From assembly GCA_964437415.1 (NCBI GenBank), contig CAYTGN010000020.1, forward strand, positions 3,162 through 67,161: 64,000 bases of DNA, read 5' to 3'. This DNA is from CADEDV01 sp964437415 (GTDB lineage Bacteria > Bacteroidota > Bacteroidia > Chitinophagales > Chitinophagaceae). The first letter of the stretch is position 1; each line of letters opens with the position of its first letter. Below are positions 36,550-44,901 of the stretch, piece after piece. A program made the translations under genes and the position numbers. The notes below the pieces were generated by a model. It had not been told where the DNA came from and searched no databases. It worked only from the letters and a program-made list of their open reading frames with translations.

Positions 36550-37674
36550 TCAAAACCCTGAAGCTGCTGCCGGTTTCAGTTTCCCGTCCAGCACCTCTTT
36601 GATGAGCTCAAAAAAAAGCCCCGGCGTAATATCATCTGTTTTCCAGCCCACGCCATAATTATAGCGGCCTTTTTGCAGCCCCCTTTCACAAAGAATATGT
36701 TTGGGAGAATCTTTTGTGAACTCAAATGTTTTTTCAGTCTGGAAGATACGTTCCACTTTTTCGCCGGTTTGGTCCAACAAGTAGCCGGTGAGCATGATGT
36801 CCGGCACTTTTACGGGCGGGTCAAAATTCTTAAAGATCATAACTGCCCTTTCATTCCATTCAAATTCGGCTATCTGCACCCGTTTGAACTGCATCATTTC
36901 TTCAGGCAGGCGACTTTCAAGCCAGGCCCGTTCCAGTATTTTAAATATACTGTCGGCCTGCAGGCCTTGCCGCAACTGGTGGTGTACGATCATCAACCGG
37001 CTCCACGCATCATATTGCGTGGCATCTTCTTTCACTATTTTGTAGTATGCATCGAGGGCTTTCGGGTAATTCTTTTTAAACAGCCGTTCTATTTTACCGA
37101 TCTCCATCAGGGTCATTGCATAATGCCTGTTATCTGCTGATATTTTCTCTAATCCCTCGTAAAAGCCCTGCAAGGCCTGGTCATCTTTTCCCTGCAAAAA
37201 CCAGATATGCGGTATCATGTACCATGGCGCCTGGTATGTGTCGGGCAATTGCTTCGCCTTTTCATAAACACTGATGGCTGAATCATATTTTTCCATCCTG
37301 TAAAAAGTAAATGCTTTTTCACAGGCATATTCCTGGTTTTGTGCATCCAGCAACATGGCCTTGTCAATGGCGGCAAGTGCTGGTTCCCACTGATCGAGAT
37401 AACGATGGGCGATGCCTTTATAAAGATGAACAAATGCGCTGTCAAATCCCCTTGCAATCGCTTTATCGTAAAAAGCAATAGCCTTTTCGTCTTTACCGGT
37501 TTGAAAATAACTAAAACCCAGCATGTAGAGTTCTTCCTCATCAAGGTCTTTTTCTTTTTCGCCAAATTGCTTTACCACTTCTTCATATTCCCTGCTTTCA
37601 AAAAGCAGGCGGATGGACTGGGCAGAAAGATCAGTTGCAAATAGTGCAGGCAACAGAAAAAGCAGCAGCCGCAT
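36550..37674 (-). CDS. Secreted or periplasmic TPR protein
   Basis: 374 residues from the ATG at 37674, which starts a signal peptide (MRLLLFLLPALFATDLSAQ); the first in-frame start at 37734 adds a non-leader stretch. Residues about 25-235 are a run of TPR units (ALAAIDKAMLLDAQNQEYACEKA, KYDSAISVYEKAKQLPDTYQ and others). The last 130 residues are beta-rich (FKNFDPPVKVPDIMLTGYLLD) with no named family. TPRs suggest a protein-protein docking role in the envelope. Confidence 0.8.
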   Translation of the reverse strand: MRLLLFLLPALFATDLSAQSIRLLFESREYEEVVKQFGEKEKDLDEEELYMLGFSYFQTGKDEKAIAFYDKAIARGFDSAFVHLYKGIAHRYLDQWEPALAAIDKAMLLDAQNQEYACEKAFTFYRMEKYDSAISVYEKAKQLPDTYQAPWYMIPHIWFLQGKDDQALQGFYEGLEKISADNRHYAMTLMEIGKIERLFKKNYPKALDAYYKIVKEDATQYDAWSRLMIVHHQLRQGLQADSIFKILERAWLESRLPEEMMQFKRVQIAEFEWNERAVMIFKNFDPPVKVPDIMLTGYLLDQTGEKVERIFQTEKTFEFTKDSPKHILCERGLQKGRYNYGVGWKTDDITPGLFFELIKEVLDGKLKPAAASGF

Positions 37675-37862
37675 AAGTGTAAGTTGGTAGTTGGAAAATT
37701 GCATGGAGTATAAAGGTAAAAATCGCTCCGGCAATGCCAGGGGTACTGCCTCGTTTATTTTGTTGGAAGTTTGTTATTTAGATGGCTGGTAAATCCTGCC
37801 AACTGGCCGTTCCAGAGGGTTTTACCACCCTTTTCCACACCCAAAAAATGTTTGATTTTCAA

Positions 37863-37894
37863 ATTGGCGGATTAACCCCCCGCCCTTACCTTTG
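37863..37894 (+). promoter_or_regulatory. Promoter of atpD
   Basis: TTG (37864-37866) is followed after exactly 20 bases by TACCTTTG (37887-37894), a full match to the Bacteroidota -7 consensus TAnnTTTG. The leader would be about 23 bases. The same layout precedes gltA. Confidence 0.65.
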
Positions 37895-37923
37895 CGGCCT
37901 GAAACAAACACCCCTCTTTATAT

Positions 37924-39423
37924 ATGGCAAACGCAGGTAAAGTAAAACAGGTCATCGGCGCCGTGGTTGACGTGCAGTTTGATGGCAAACTCCCCGAGAT
38001 TTACAACGCATTGGAATTAAAAAGAGAAAACGGCGACACACTGGTGCTCGAAGTGCAGCAGCACCTCGGCGAAGACAGTGTTCGTACCATTGCGATGGAT
38101 GGAACAGAGGGCCTGGTTCGTGGAACAGAAGTGATTGATACCGGTATCGCCATAGCTATGCCTGTTGGAGAAGGGATAAAAGGACGTTTATTCAATGTAA
38201 CCGGAGACCCTATTGACGGATTGCCTGCTGTGAGCAAAGCCAATGGCCGTCCTATTCACAACCAGCCCCCGGCATTTGAAAACCTGAGCACTGCTACCGA
38301 AGTGCTTTTTACCGGTATTAAAGTAATTGACCTGATCGAACCTTATGCAAAAGGTGGTAAGATCGGTCTGTTTGGCGGCGCCGGTGTGGGCAAAACCGTA
38401 TTGATCCAGGAACTCATCAACAATATTGCAAAAGCATACTCAGGTTTATCTGTGTTTGCCGGTGTGGGTGAAAGAACCCGTGAAGGAAATGACCTGATGC
38501 GGGAAATGATCGAAGCAGGTATCATGAAATATGGCGAGGCATTCAAACACAGCATGGAAGAAGGCGGATGGGACCTGAGCAAAGTGGATATGAATGAACT
38601 GGCCGATTCCAAAGCCACTTTCGTATTCGGACAGATGAACGAACCCCCGGGTGCCCGTGCAAGGGTGGCCCTTTCCGGACTCACCATCGCAGAATACTAT
38701 CGTGACGGTGACGGACAAGGCAAAGGCCGTGATATTCTTTTCTTCGTTGATAATATCTTCCGTTTTACACAGGCAGGTTCCGAGGTGTCAGCCCTCTTGG
38801 GTCGTATGCCTTCAGCGGTGGGTTACCAACCTACTTTGGCTACTGAGATGGGTATCATGCAGGAAAGGATTACTTCAACCAAAAATGGTTCTATCACCTC
38901 TGTGCAGGCGGTGTATGTGCCTGCGGATGACCTGACCGACCCTGCCCCCGCAACAACCTTTGCTCATCTGGATGCGACAACCGTATTGTCAAGAAAGATC
39001 GCCGACCTTGGTATCTATCCGGCAGTGGATCCGCTCGATTCTACGTCGAGAATTCTTTCGCCGCTTATTGTTGGTGATGCACATTATGACTGTGCGAACC
39101 GGGTAAAATCCATGTTGCAGCGTTATAAAGAATTGCAGGATATTATCGCCATCCTCGGTATGGATGAGCTGAGTGATGAAGATAAATTAGTGGTAAGCCG
39201 TGCAAGAAGAGTGCAGCGTTTCCTGTCGCAGCCTTTCCATGTGGCGGAAGCTTTCACAGGTTTAAAAGGTGTGCTGGTGCCGATTGAAGAAACGATCCGT
39301 GGTTTCAATATGATCATGGATGGTGAAGTTGACGAATATCCTGAGGCAGCTTTCAACCTTGTGGGAACTATAGATGACGCTATCGAGAAAGGTAAGAAAC
39401 TGATGGCGCAGACGAAGGGGTAA
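37924..39423 (+). CDS. atpD: ATP synthase F1 beta subunit
   Basis: Catalytic subunit of F1. 499 residues with Walker A GGAGVGKTVLIQEL (about 155), catalytic Glu in GVGERTREGNDL, Walker B DILFFVDNIFRFTQ and DELSD (DELSDEDK) near the C terminus. ATG start behind a clear promoter. Only atpC accompanies it; in this phylum atpD-atpC commonly lie apart from the other F1Fo genes. A 251-base gap filled by a repeat element separates the two. Confidence 0.98.
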   Translation: MANAGKVKQVIGAVVDVQFDGKLPEIYNALELKRENGDTLVLEVQQHLGEDSVRTIAMDGTEGLVRGTEVIDTGIAIAMPVGEGIKGRLFNVTGDPIDGLPAVSKANGRPIHNQPPAFENLSTATEVLFTGIKVIDLIEPYAKGGKIGLFGGAGVGKTVLIQELINNIAKAYSGLSVFAGVGERTREGNDLMREMIEAGIMKYGEAFKHSMEEGGWDLSKVDMNELADSKATFVFGQMNEPPGARARVALSGLTIAEYYRDGDGQGKGRDILFFVDNIFRFTQAGSEVSALLGRMPSAVGYQPTLATEMGIMQERITSTKNGSITSVQAVYVPADDLTDPAPATTFAHLDATTVLSRKIADLGIYPAVDPLDSTSRILSPLIVGDAHYDCANRVKSMLQRYKELQDIIAILGMDELSDEDKLVVSRARRVQRFLSQPFHVAEAFTGLKGVLVPIEETIRGFNMIMDGEVDEYPEAAFNLVGTIDDAIEKGKKLMAQTKG

Positions 39424-39424
39424 A

Positions 39425-39673
39425 AGGCCTCCCCAAGCCCTTCCGCAAGAAGGGTTTTAAGAGTCTTATTTTTGAAACGTTCTTTTTTTAGCCGATTTTT
39501 TTGTGATACCAGCTTCAGTTCCCTGATCATCGTTCCTTGCGTCGCACACTTGTGCTGCATATCGTTGCTCAGCAGATATTAAGAACTGTTGAATTTTATA
39601 AACTACAAACTCTTAAAGCGATTTAAACTTTAGGGTTCAAAAGTCCCTCCTGCGGAGGGATTTAGGGAGGCCT
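39425..39673. repeat. MITE-like element filling the atpD-atpC gap
   Basis: The ends are about 30-base imperfect inverted repeats: AGGCCTCCC (39425-39433) is the exact reverse complement of GGGAGGCCT (39665-39673), and the similarity continues inward through the CCCTTC/GAAGGG hairpin (39438-39454) on the left and the TCCCTCC-TGC-GGAGGGA hairpin (39644-39660) on the right. Inner arms TTTAAGAGT (39456-39464) and ACTCTTAAA (39609-39617) also match. It starts 1 base after the atpD stop and ends 1 base before the atpC ATG, with no credible ORF inside. The left hairpin followed by TTTT may also act as a terminator or attenuator. Confidence 0.65.
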
Positions 39674-39674
39674 C

Positions 39675-39932
39675 ATGAACTTAGAAATATTAACTCCGGA
39701 AAAAAAGCTATTCAGCGGCGAAGTATTTGGTGTGCAAATGCCGGGCATCAGCGGTTCGTTTGAAGTGCTGGATAAGCATGCCCCGCTGGTGAGTGCATTG
39801 AAGGCCGGCCGCATCAAAGTGCTGAAAGACAAACAAAATCATTTTGCCTATTTTGATATACAAGGTGGATTTGCCGAAGTGTTGAATAACAAAGTGACGG
39901 TGCTGGTGGAAGGCGCTGTGCCGGTAGAATAG
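39675..39932 (+). CDS. atpC: ATP synthase F1 epsilon subunit, short form
   Basis: 85 residues covering only the N-terminal beta-sandwich (MNLEILTPEKKLFSGEVFGVQMPG, GSFEVLDKHAPLVSALKAG, FAYFDIQGGFAEVLNNKVTVLVE). The C-terminal helical hairpin of longer epsilon subunits, which can block rotation, is absent, so that mode of inhibition is not available. The ATG lies just after the repeat's GGGAGGC, which resembles a strong Shine-Dalgarno sequence. A terminator follows. Confidence 0.93.
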   Translation: MNLEILTPEKKLFSGEVFGVQMPGISGSFEVLDKHAPLVSALKAGRIKVLKDKQNHFAYFDIQGGFAEVLNNKVTVLVEGAVPVE

Positions 39933-39955
39933 TTAAAGATCAGAATAAAAAAATT

Positions 39956-39985
39956 AAACCCTCTTCCACAGAAGAGGGTTTTTTT
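39956..39985 (+). terminator. Terminator of the atp genes
   Basis: Perfect 11-bp stem AAACCCTCTTC / GAAGAGGGTTT with CACA loop, followed by a T run. The A/T tracts at both sides may also serve the convergent minus-strand gene. Confidence 0.9.
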
Positions 39986-40002
39986 ATTTGACCGGATGTT
40001 TT

Positions 40003-40734
40003 TTATTGCGGTTGCTGCTGCTTCCTTCTCGCCAGTTCCTGTTCTGCATAGCCAAACACTTTTTTCATCATATCTGTTTTGCGGAATTCATACTTGGTGC
40101 GGATTTGTTCTTCTTCACTGGCCACGATGCCGAACATGCCGTCAATGGCACGGGCGGCAATAAAATCAGTAAGACTGTTCTCCAATGGTTTGTTGATAAA
40201 GGGGATTTTATTATACACATTCACAATGCTGCTCCAGTCCTTATTCGCCCCTTCAAGATTGATGCTGCTGTCAACAATGGGGCGAAAGGCTGTCATCAGC
40301 TCGGGTGACATGGTGGTTTTAAAATAATCTGTTGCCGCATGTGTGTTATCGGTAATAAGTATGTTTACGGCATCCTTAAAGGTCATTTGTTTTACAGAAT
40401 TGACGAAAATGGGTTTTGCAGCACTGACTGCCGAAGAGGTGGCTCTTGTAAATTTCCCGGTTACCTGGTCTACTAATTTATCCATACCCAGGTCTCTCAG
40501 CGTTTTTTCAATTTTGGCTGCTTCGCCGGGAAATACAAAACGAACCAAAGGGTTGCCATTCGGGTCAGCAAAAGCATCAAAACTGCGGAATAGTCCCTGG
40601 CTCAAAGCATCTTTCAACCCGGTGATCATTTCAAACTCAGACGGGGCCAGCAATGAACCAATCTTTTTAAGGGTGTCGCAGGATGAAAGGATCATGGTTG
40701 AACTGAGCAGTACGCTAAACAGTAGTCTTTTCAT
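40003..40734 (-). CDS. DUF4197 family lipoprotein
   Basis: 243 residues with a lipoprotein signal (MKRLLFSVLLSSTMILSSCD, lipobox LSSC). The mature helical part contains ITGLKDALSQGLFRSFDAFAD, MTFKDAVNILITDNTHAATDYFKTTMSPELM and FIAARAIDGMFGIVASEEEQIR, the features of DUF4197. Role unknown; the envelope location follows from the signal. Convergent with atpC across a terminator. Confidence 0.85.
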   Translation of the reverse strand: MKRLLFSVLLSSTMILSSCDTLKKIGSLLAPSEFEMITGLKDALSQGLFRSFDAFADPNGNPLVRFVFPGEAAKIEKTLRDLGMDKLVDQVTGKFTRATSSAVSAAKPIFVNSVKQMTFKDAVNILITDNTHAATDYFKTTMSPELMTAFRPIVDSSINLEGANKDWSSIVNVYNKIPFINKPLENSLTDFIAARAIDGMFGIVASEEEQIRTKYEFRKTDMMKKVFGYAEQELARRKQQQPQ

Positions 40735-40792
40735 GTTGTGTGGTTTTGTGTAAAGAAGTGAATATTAGCAAATGGGTTGCAACTGTTGAATA

Positions 40793-41344
40793 TTAATTCA
40801 GTTGCGGGTCTATCGGAAAATTAATCATCATTTCAAAATCACCGCCTAATTGTTTCAGCGAATCTTTCCAGATCTCCTCATAGTTGTGATGAAAAATTAA
40901 TTTATGGGTTGCTTTTACGGTTAGCCATGTTTTTTCTTTCATTTCATCATCCAACTGACCACCGCTCCAGCCGGAATATCCGATATAAAAGCGGATCTTG
41001 CTACTATCCACCTGGCCTTTTTTCAGCATATCTGCCAATGCCTCAAAATCGCCGCCCCACCAGACTCCTTTTAATACTTCAACACTGCCGGGTATCTCAT
41101 CGGGATATTGATGAAGGAAATGAATGCTGTCCTGTTGCACAGGTCCGCCATAATATACAGGCAACTCATGGCCCTCGAGTTCCGGTATCAGTTCGTTAAG
41201 AGTATTTTCATACTGGCGGTTGAGCACAAAACCAAAACTGCCTTCTTCTTTATGTTCGCACAGGAGCACCACTGTCCGCAAAAAGTTGGGATCTTTTAAA
41301 AAGGGATCTGCTATCAATAATATGCCGGGTCCCGGTTCAATCAT
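40793..41344 (-). CDS. YqgE/AlgH family protein
   Basis: 183 residues with the family pattern: GILLIADPFLKDPNFLRTVVLLCEHKEEGSFGFVLNR at the N terminus and FYIGYSGWSGGQLDDEMKEKTWL in the second half. Cytoplasmic, no signal peptide. The family's biochemical role is not settled. ATG start; the histidine kinase gene is divergent, 201 bases away. Confidence 0.92.
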   Translation of the reverse strand: MIEPGPGILLIADPFLKDPNFLRTVVLLCEHKEEGSFGFVLNRQYENTLNELIPELEGHELPVYYGGPVQQDSIHFLHQYPDEIPGSVEVLKGVWWGGDFEALADMLKKGQVDSSKIRFYIGYSGWSGGQLDDEMKEKTWLTVKATHKLIFHHNYEEIWKDSLKQLGGDFEMMINFPIDPQLN

Positions 41345-41545
41345 GCTTCAATTTAGGATGAAAAATCTTTTTTGAAAAAAACTTGTTCATCTCCCGGCAA
41401 ACAGGACATATTACCTATAAAGACACGTTAAAAAATACCGGAATACAGGAAAGGTAAACCCATTGCCGTCACTGCCGGTTATTTTTGCCGGATGGCCGCT
41501 TTTATCAAAAACCCATTATCTTAGGCCGGATTAATTATAGCGGAA

Positions 41546-42877
41546 GTGAAACGCATTTTTACAATCATAACGGTTCTGATAAGTCTTTCTGTTGTTGGCA
41601 TCATCCTGTTACAGCTTTCCTGGCTGGATAATATGATACAATTGAGGAAAGAGCAGGTGAAAGAAAAGGTAACACAAGCTACCATCACCGTGGCGGATGA
41701 ACTGGCACAGTATAAAGGCAACCTTTCCATTCCCCGCCGTTCTTCCGGCAATTTATTGACGGATGATTTCACCCCGTTCTTTTTGCGGCCCCAAACCGTG
41801 GGTCGCCGGTTCACCGCCGAGGAATTACAGGACAAGATCCGCACAGCTTTTTACCGGCAGGGGCTGGAAAAAATGCGTTTTGAATTTGCGGTAGAGATTA
41901 TTTACCCTCCGGTAGTGGAAAGACAATCACCCAATTTCCAGGCAGCTTATCTTGACAGCATCAATAATTTTCCCATAGGCAGGGTTTTATATACACCAAG
42001 CGGCTCTGCCGCTGAGAATATTGCAATGGATGAAAGCCTTACCGTGGTGGCGCTGGATTATAAAAGTTTTGCGTTGAAATCACTTCGCTGGGAAATGGCA
42101 ACAGGTATTTTGCTCAGTATTATTATTCTGGCTGCATTTTATCTCACGGTGAGAACAATGCTGAGGCAAAAGAAACTGAGTGAGATCAAAAATGATTTTA
42201 TCAATAACATGACGCATGAATTCAAAACACCTATTGCCACCATTTCGCTTGCTGTGGATGCCATGCGCAATGAAAAAGTGCTGCAGGACAGGCAGAAACT
42301 GAATTATTTCAGCACCATCATCAAAGAAGAAAACAAACGAATGAACCGCCAGGTGGAAACCATTCTGAAAGCTTCTCAATTAGAGAAACAGGAAGTGGAA
42401 CTGAACCTGCGACCGGTACATGTGCACCAGGTGATCAAAGAAGTGGTGGATAATTTTGCATTGCAACTGGAAGACAAAAAAGGAAAAGCAGAGTTGCTGC
42501 TAAATGCTTCGGCGGATGTGATTGATGCGGATGAAGTTCATCTTTCCAACCTGGTGAATAATCTCATGGATAATGCCATGAAGTACTCTAAAGAGAATGT
42601 GCCTCCTTTTATCCGTATTACTACCCAATCCAACAATAAAAAATTCATTTTAAAGATCGAGGATAACGGGATCGGTATGAACAGAGAAACACTAAAGAGA
42701 ATTTTTGAACGCTTCTACCGGGCACATACCGGCAATATTCATAATGTAAAAGGATTTGGTCTCGGGTTGAGTTATGTAAAAACCATGGTGGAGGCCCACC
42801 AGGGAGAGATCAAGGCCGACAGTACGTTGGGAAAGGGAAGTACATTCATTGTTGAATTTCCCCTGCGGAAAGCTTAA
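41546..42877 (+). CDS. Sensor histidine kinase
   Basis: 443 residues: two membrane helices (about 5-25 and 180-203) flank a periplasmic sensor of about 150 residues with no recognised fold. HisKA has the phosphorylated His in INNMTHEFKTPIATISLAVD; HATPase_c has the N box NLVNNLMDNAMKYSKEN, G1 DNGIGM and G2 GFGLGLSYVKTMVEAHQG. Start is GTG at 41546. No response regulator gene is adjacent: queA is convergent and overlaps the 3' end by 4 bases. Signal unknown. Confidence 0.93.
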   Translation: MKRIFTIITVLISLSVVGIILLQLSWLDNMIQLRKEQVKEKVTQATITVADELAQYKGNLSIPRRSSGNLLTDDFTPFFLRPQTVGRRFTAEELQDKIRTAFYRQGLEKMRFEFAVEIIYPPVVERQSPNFQAAYLDSINNFPIGRVLYTPSGSAAENIAMDESLTVVALDYKSFALKSLRWEMATGILLSIIILAAFYLTVRTMLRQKKLSEIKNDFINNMTHEFKTPIATISLAVDAMRNEKVLQDRQKLNYFSTIIKEENKRMNRQVETILKASQLEKQEVELNLRPVHVHQVIKEVVDNFALQLEDKKGKAELLLNASADVIDADEVHLSNLVNNLMDNAMKYSKENVPPFIRITTQSNNKKFILKIEDNGIGMNRETLKRIFERFYRAHTGNIHNVKGFGLGLSYVKTMVEAHQGEIKADSTLGKGSTFIVEFPLRKA

Positions 42878-44145
42878 TCTTCGTTCACCCACAACAAATT
42901 GCCATCTCCATAGCTTAGAAAACGGAAATCGTTTTGCAAAGCGAAAGCATAAACTTTCTTCCAATCATTACCAATCAGCGCTGCAATTAATAACAACAAG
43001 GTAGATTGCGGCTGGTGGAAATTGGTAATTAGCGCCTTTACAATTTTTAATTTATAACCAGGGGCGATGATGATCTGTGTTTTGGCCACTACTTTTTCCA
43101 GTTTATTTTTCTCCATCCATGAAAGAAGTGATGCTAATGCAGTATCAACAGGAATGTTTTTTTCAGCCAGATCATACGGCTCCCATTGTGAAAGACATAT
43201 CTGGCTGTCAGTATTTTCTATTGCCCCTGCCTGTCCGGCAGGCAGGCATTCACTATTTCCCATTGACAATTTCACTCCCAGCCAATACAGACTTTCTATC
43301 GTTCGCAGTGAAGTGGTGCCCACGGCTATCAGCGGCTCTTGAAGATGGTTTCGTATCGCTTCGATGGTGTCTTTGGAAACTTCAATAAATTCCGCATGCA
43401 TCTCATGCTGCTCCATGATCTCACTCTTCACCGGTTTGAAAGTGCCGGCTCCAACATGCAGGGTGACAAAAGTTTTATCTATGTTCTTTTTATCAAGTTC
43501 GCTGAAGACGACATCTGTAAAATGTAGACCGGCCGTTGGAGCAGCCACTGAGCCATCCTGTTTTGCATAAACGGTCTGGTATCTTTCCGCATCACTTGTT
43601 TCTGCCGATCTTTTTATATAAGGCGGCAGTGGTATAGCTCCGGCCACATGCAGCAGTTCTGCAAAACTCAATGCAGCAGGTGACCAGGTTAGTTCGATGA
43701 TGAAATGATCTGCTCTTTTTTCAATATATGTTGCCCGCAGGATGATTTCTTTCTCTTTATGTGTTATTCTTTTTTCCAGTACTTGTCCCCGTTTCCATTT
43801 GGAAGCGCCACCGACCAGGCATTGCCAATGAACTTTTTCCTGTTGCAGCATAGCTGTGGTGATGTCAGGATATTGTTCATGCGGCTCTAAGCAAAAAACT
43901 TCGATGACCCCACCAGTTGGTTTTTGAAACAACAACCTTGCTTCTATGACTTTGGTGTTATTAAATACGAGCAGGGAGTTTTCAGGAAGATGACCGGCAA
44001 TGTTGCGGTAAATATCTTCTGTGATATTACCTTTCTTATAAATAAGGAGTTTGGATGCATCACGTTCTGCTAATGGGTATTTAGCAATACGGTCTTCTGG
44101 GAGCAAGTAGGTAAAATCAGTAATGGAAAGATTTTTTGGATGCAT
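42874..44145 (-). CDS. queA: S-adenosylmethionine:tRNA ribosyltransferase-isomerase
   Basis: Transfers and isomerises the ribosyl part of SAM to 7-aminomethyl-7-deazaguanine in tRNA, forming epoxyqueuosine. 423 residues, longer than the usual 340-360. Family motifs: FNNTKVIEARL, AAPTAGLHFT, THVGAGTFKPV-type VTLHVGAGTFKPVKSE, EMHAEF, AVGTTSLRTIESL and ITNFHQPQSTLLLLIAALIG. About 25 extra residues near 305-330 come partly from a palindromic repeat read in frame as CLPAGQAG (see 43226-43246). The overlap with the kinase gene is tail to tail. Confidence 0.95.
   Translation of the reverse strand: MHPKNLSITDFTYLLPEDRIAKYPLAERDASKLLIYKKGNITEDIYRNIAGHLPENSLLVFNNTKVIEARLLFQKPTGGVIEVFCLEPHEQYPDITTAMLQQEKVHWQCLVGGASKWKRGQVLEKRITHKEKEIILRATYIEKRADHFIIELTWSPAALSFAELLHVAGAIPLPPYIKRSAETSDAERYQTVYAKQDGSVAAPTAGLHFTDVVFSELDKKNIDKTFVTLHVGAGTFKPVKSEIMEQHEMHAEFIEVSKDTIEAIRNHLQEPLIAVGTTSLRTIESLYWLGVKLSMGNSECLPAGQAGAIENTDSQICLSQWEPYDLAEKNIPVDTALASLLSWMEKNKLEKVVAKTQIIIAPGYKLKIVKALITNFHQPQSTLLLLIAALIGNDWKKVYAFALQNDFRFLSYGDGNLLWVNED
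43226..43246. repeat. CCTGCCTG palindrome inside queA, read in frame
   Basis: Arms CCTGCCTG (43226-43233) and CAGGCAGG (43239-43246) surround TCCGG. On the queA strand it is translated as part of SECLPAGQAGAIE, within a stretch that has no counterpart in typical QueA. The arms match the outer arms of the element at 18411-18448. Confidence 0.75.
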
Positions 44146-44189
44146 GTTTTATGCGACCAACTGTCGCAGTTTGATGAAGAACAAAAGTA

Positions 44190-44597
44190 CTATCGTTTTG
44201 CCACCGGCACTACCAATTTCAACCCACTCCATATATCACTCACCGCACAAACCTTTATGTCAACCAGGTCATTTTTCAATGCATAATTGCGGATCACATC
44301 TTCAGTAATATCGGTTGGGATTTTTGCCGACTTCTTATACCACGATACCCATATAGTAATTGCTGTATTTTTTTTGATAACCGGTTTCAGCTTTTTCATT
44401 GCTGTTTCAAACTCTTTAGTGGTTTTCACAAACAGGTGAGCGATATCTGGTATTTGATTTTTCCTCCACAATTGTTCGCTGATATTTATTTCAAGCAATT
44501 CATAATAATTAGCGGGTTCATTTATGAGCATCACTTTCATTTCCGGTTTGATACCGAGCTTTATTAGTAACGGTGTATCTGAATATCCTGCGGGCAT
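44190..44597 (-). CDS. DUF3052 family protein
   Basis: 135 residues: AGYSDTPLLIKLGIKPEMKVMLINEPANYYELL at the N terminus, then TAITIWVSWYKKSAKIPTDITEDVIRNYALKNDLVDIKVCAVSDIWSGLKLV. That order (G-x5-LGIKxGxxV, ...IWVSWPKK, ..D.T....R......LVDxKVCAVDxxWSGLK) is characteristic of DUF3052. Function unknown. ATG start, and only 44 bases from queA on the same strand. Confidence 0.85.
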   Translation of the reverse strand: MPAGYSDTPLLIKLGIKPEMKVMLINEPANYYELLEINISEQLWRKNQIPDIAHLFVKTTKEFETAMKKLKPVIKKNTAITIWVSWYKKSAKIPTDITEDVIRNYALKNDLVDIKVCAVSDIWSGLKLVVPVAKR

Positions 44598-44695
44598 AAA
44601 GGAAAATATGGATTAACAAGAACGCAATACAAAGTAAGCCATTACATGCCCGGAAGAAGACATACTTATACCAAAAACCTGCCCCTTTATTTGTT

Positions 44696-44816
44696 CTTTC
44701 CACAGGTTTTCCACCGTAATCCACAGGTAGTCCACGACCATTCTCTTCCTTAATTTATCCCATTCCATGAAACCCTTTACAGGCTTACATTTCAATGAAA
44801 ATCAAGCTGTGGAAAA
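44696..44816. promoter_or_regulatory. Array of DnaA-box-like sequences upstream of mraZ
   Basis: Within the 304-base gap before mraZ, CTTTCCACA (44696), TTTTCCACC (44707), TAATCCACA (44717) and TAGTCCACG (44728) repeat the TnnTCCAC core at steps of 11, 10 and 11 bases, on one helix face. A fifth box in reverse, TGTGGAAAA (44808-44816), matches TTWTNCACA exactly. An AT-rich stretch (about 44785-44900) follows. DnaA binding is inferred from sequence only; the remainder of the gap holds no gene I support. Confidence 0.5.
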
Positions 44817-44832
44817 AATAATTTCGTAAAAA

Positions 44833-44870
44833 TTTGGTTATCAGGTGGGAAAAAGTGTTATTTTGTGTCA
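44833..44870 (+). promoter_or_regulatory. mraZ promoter overlapped by three MraZ-like boxes
   Basis: TTTG (44833-44836) and TATTTTG (44859-44865) form a probable promoter with 22-base spacing, giving a leader near 30 bases. TGGGA (44846), TGTTA (44856) and TGTCA (44866) are repeated at exactly 10-base steps across it. Known in E. coli and others: MraZ represses its own operon by binding TGGGN repeats separated by 5 bases. The second and third boxes are degenerate. Confidence 0.45.
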
Positions 44871-44901
44871 ATTAATCAAAAATTGACTCAATTTACTGAT
44901 A

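Noticed and set aside
44613..44795. Minus-strand frame over the DnaA-box-like array, reading DYLWITVENLWKE
   Set aside because: The apparent peptide repeats arise from the phased TCCAC boxes; no start context and it overlaps other frames.
44696..44900. Chromosomal replication origin at the DnaA-like boxes
   Set aside because: Boxes and AT-rich DNA alone are not enough; dnaA, dnaN or gidA are absent and GC skew could not be computed.
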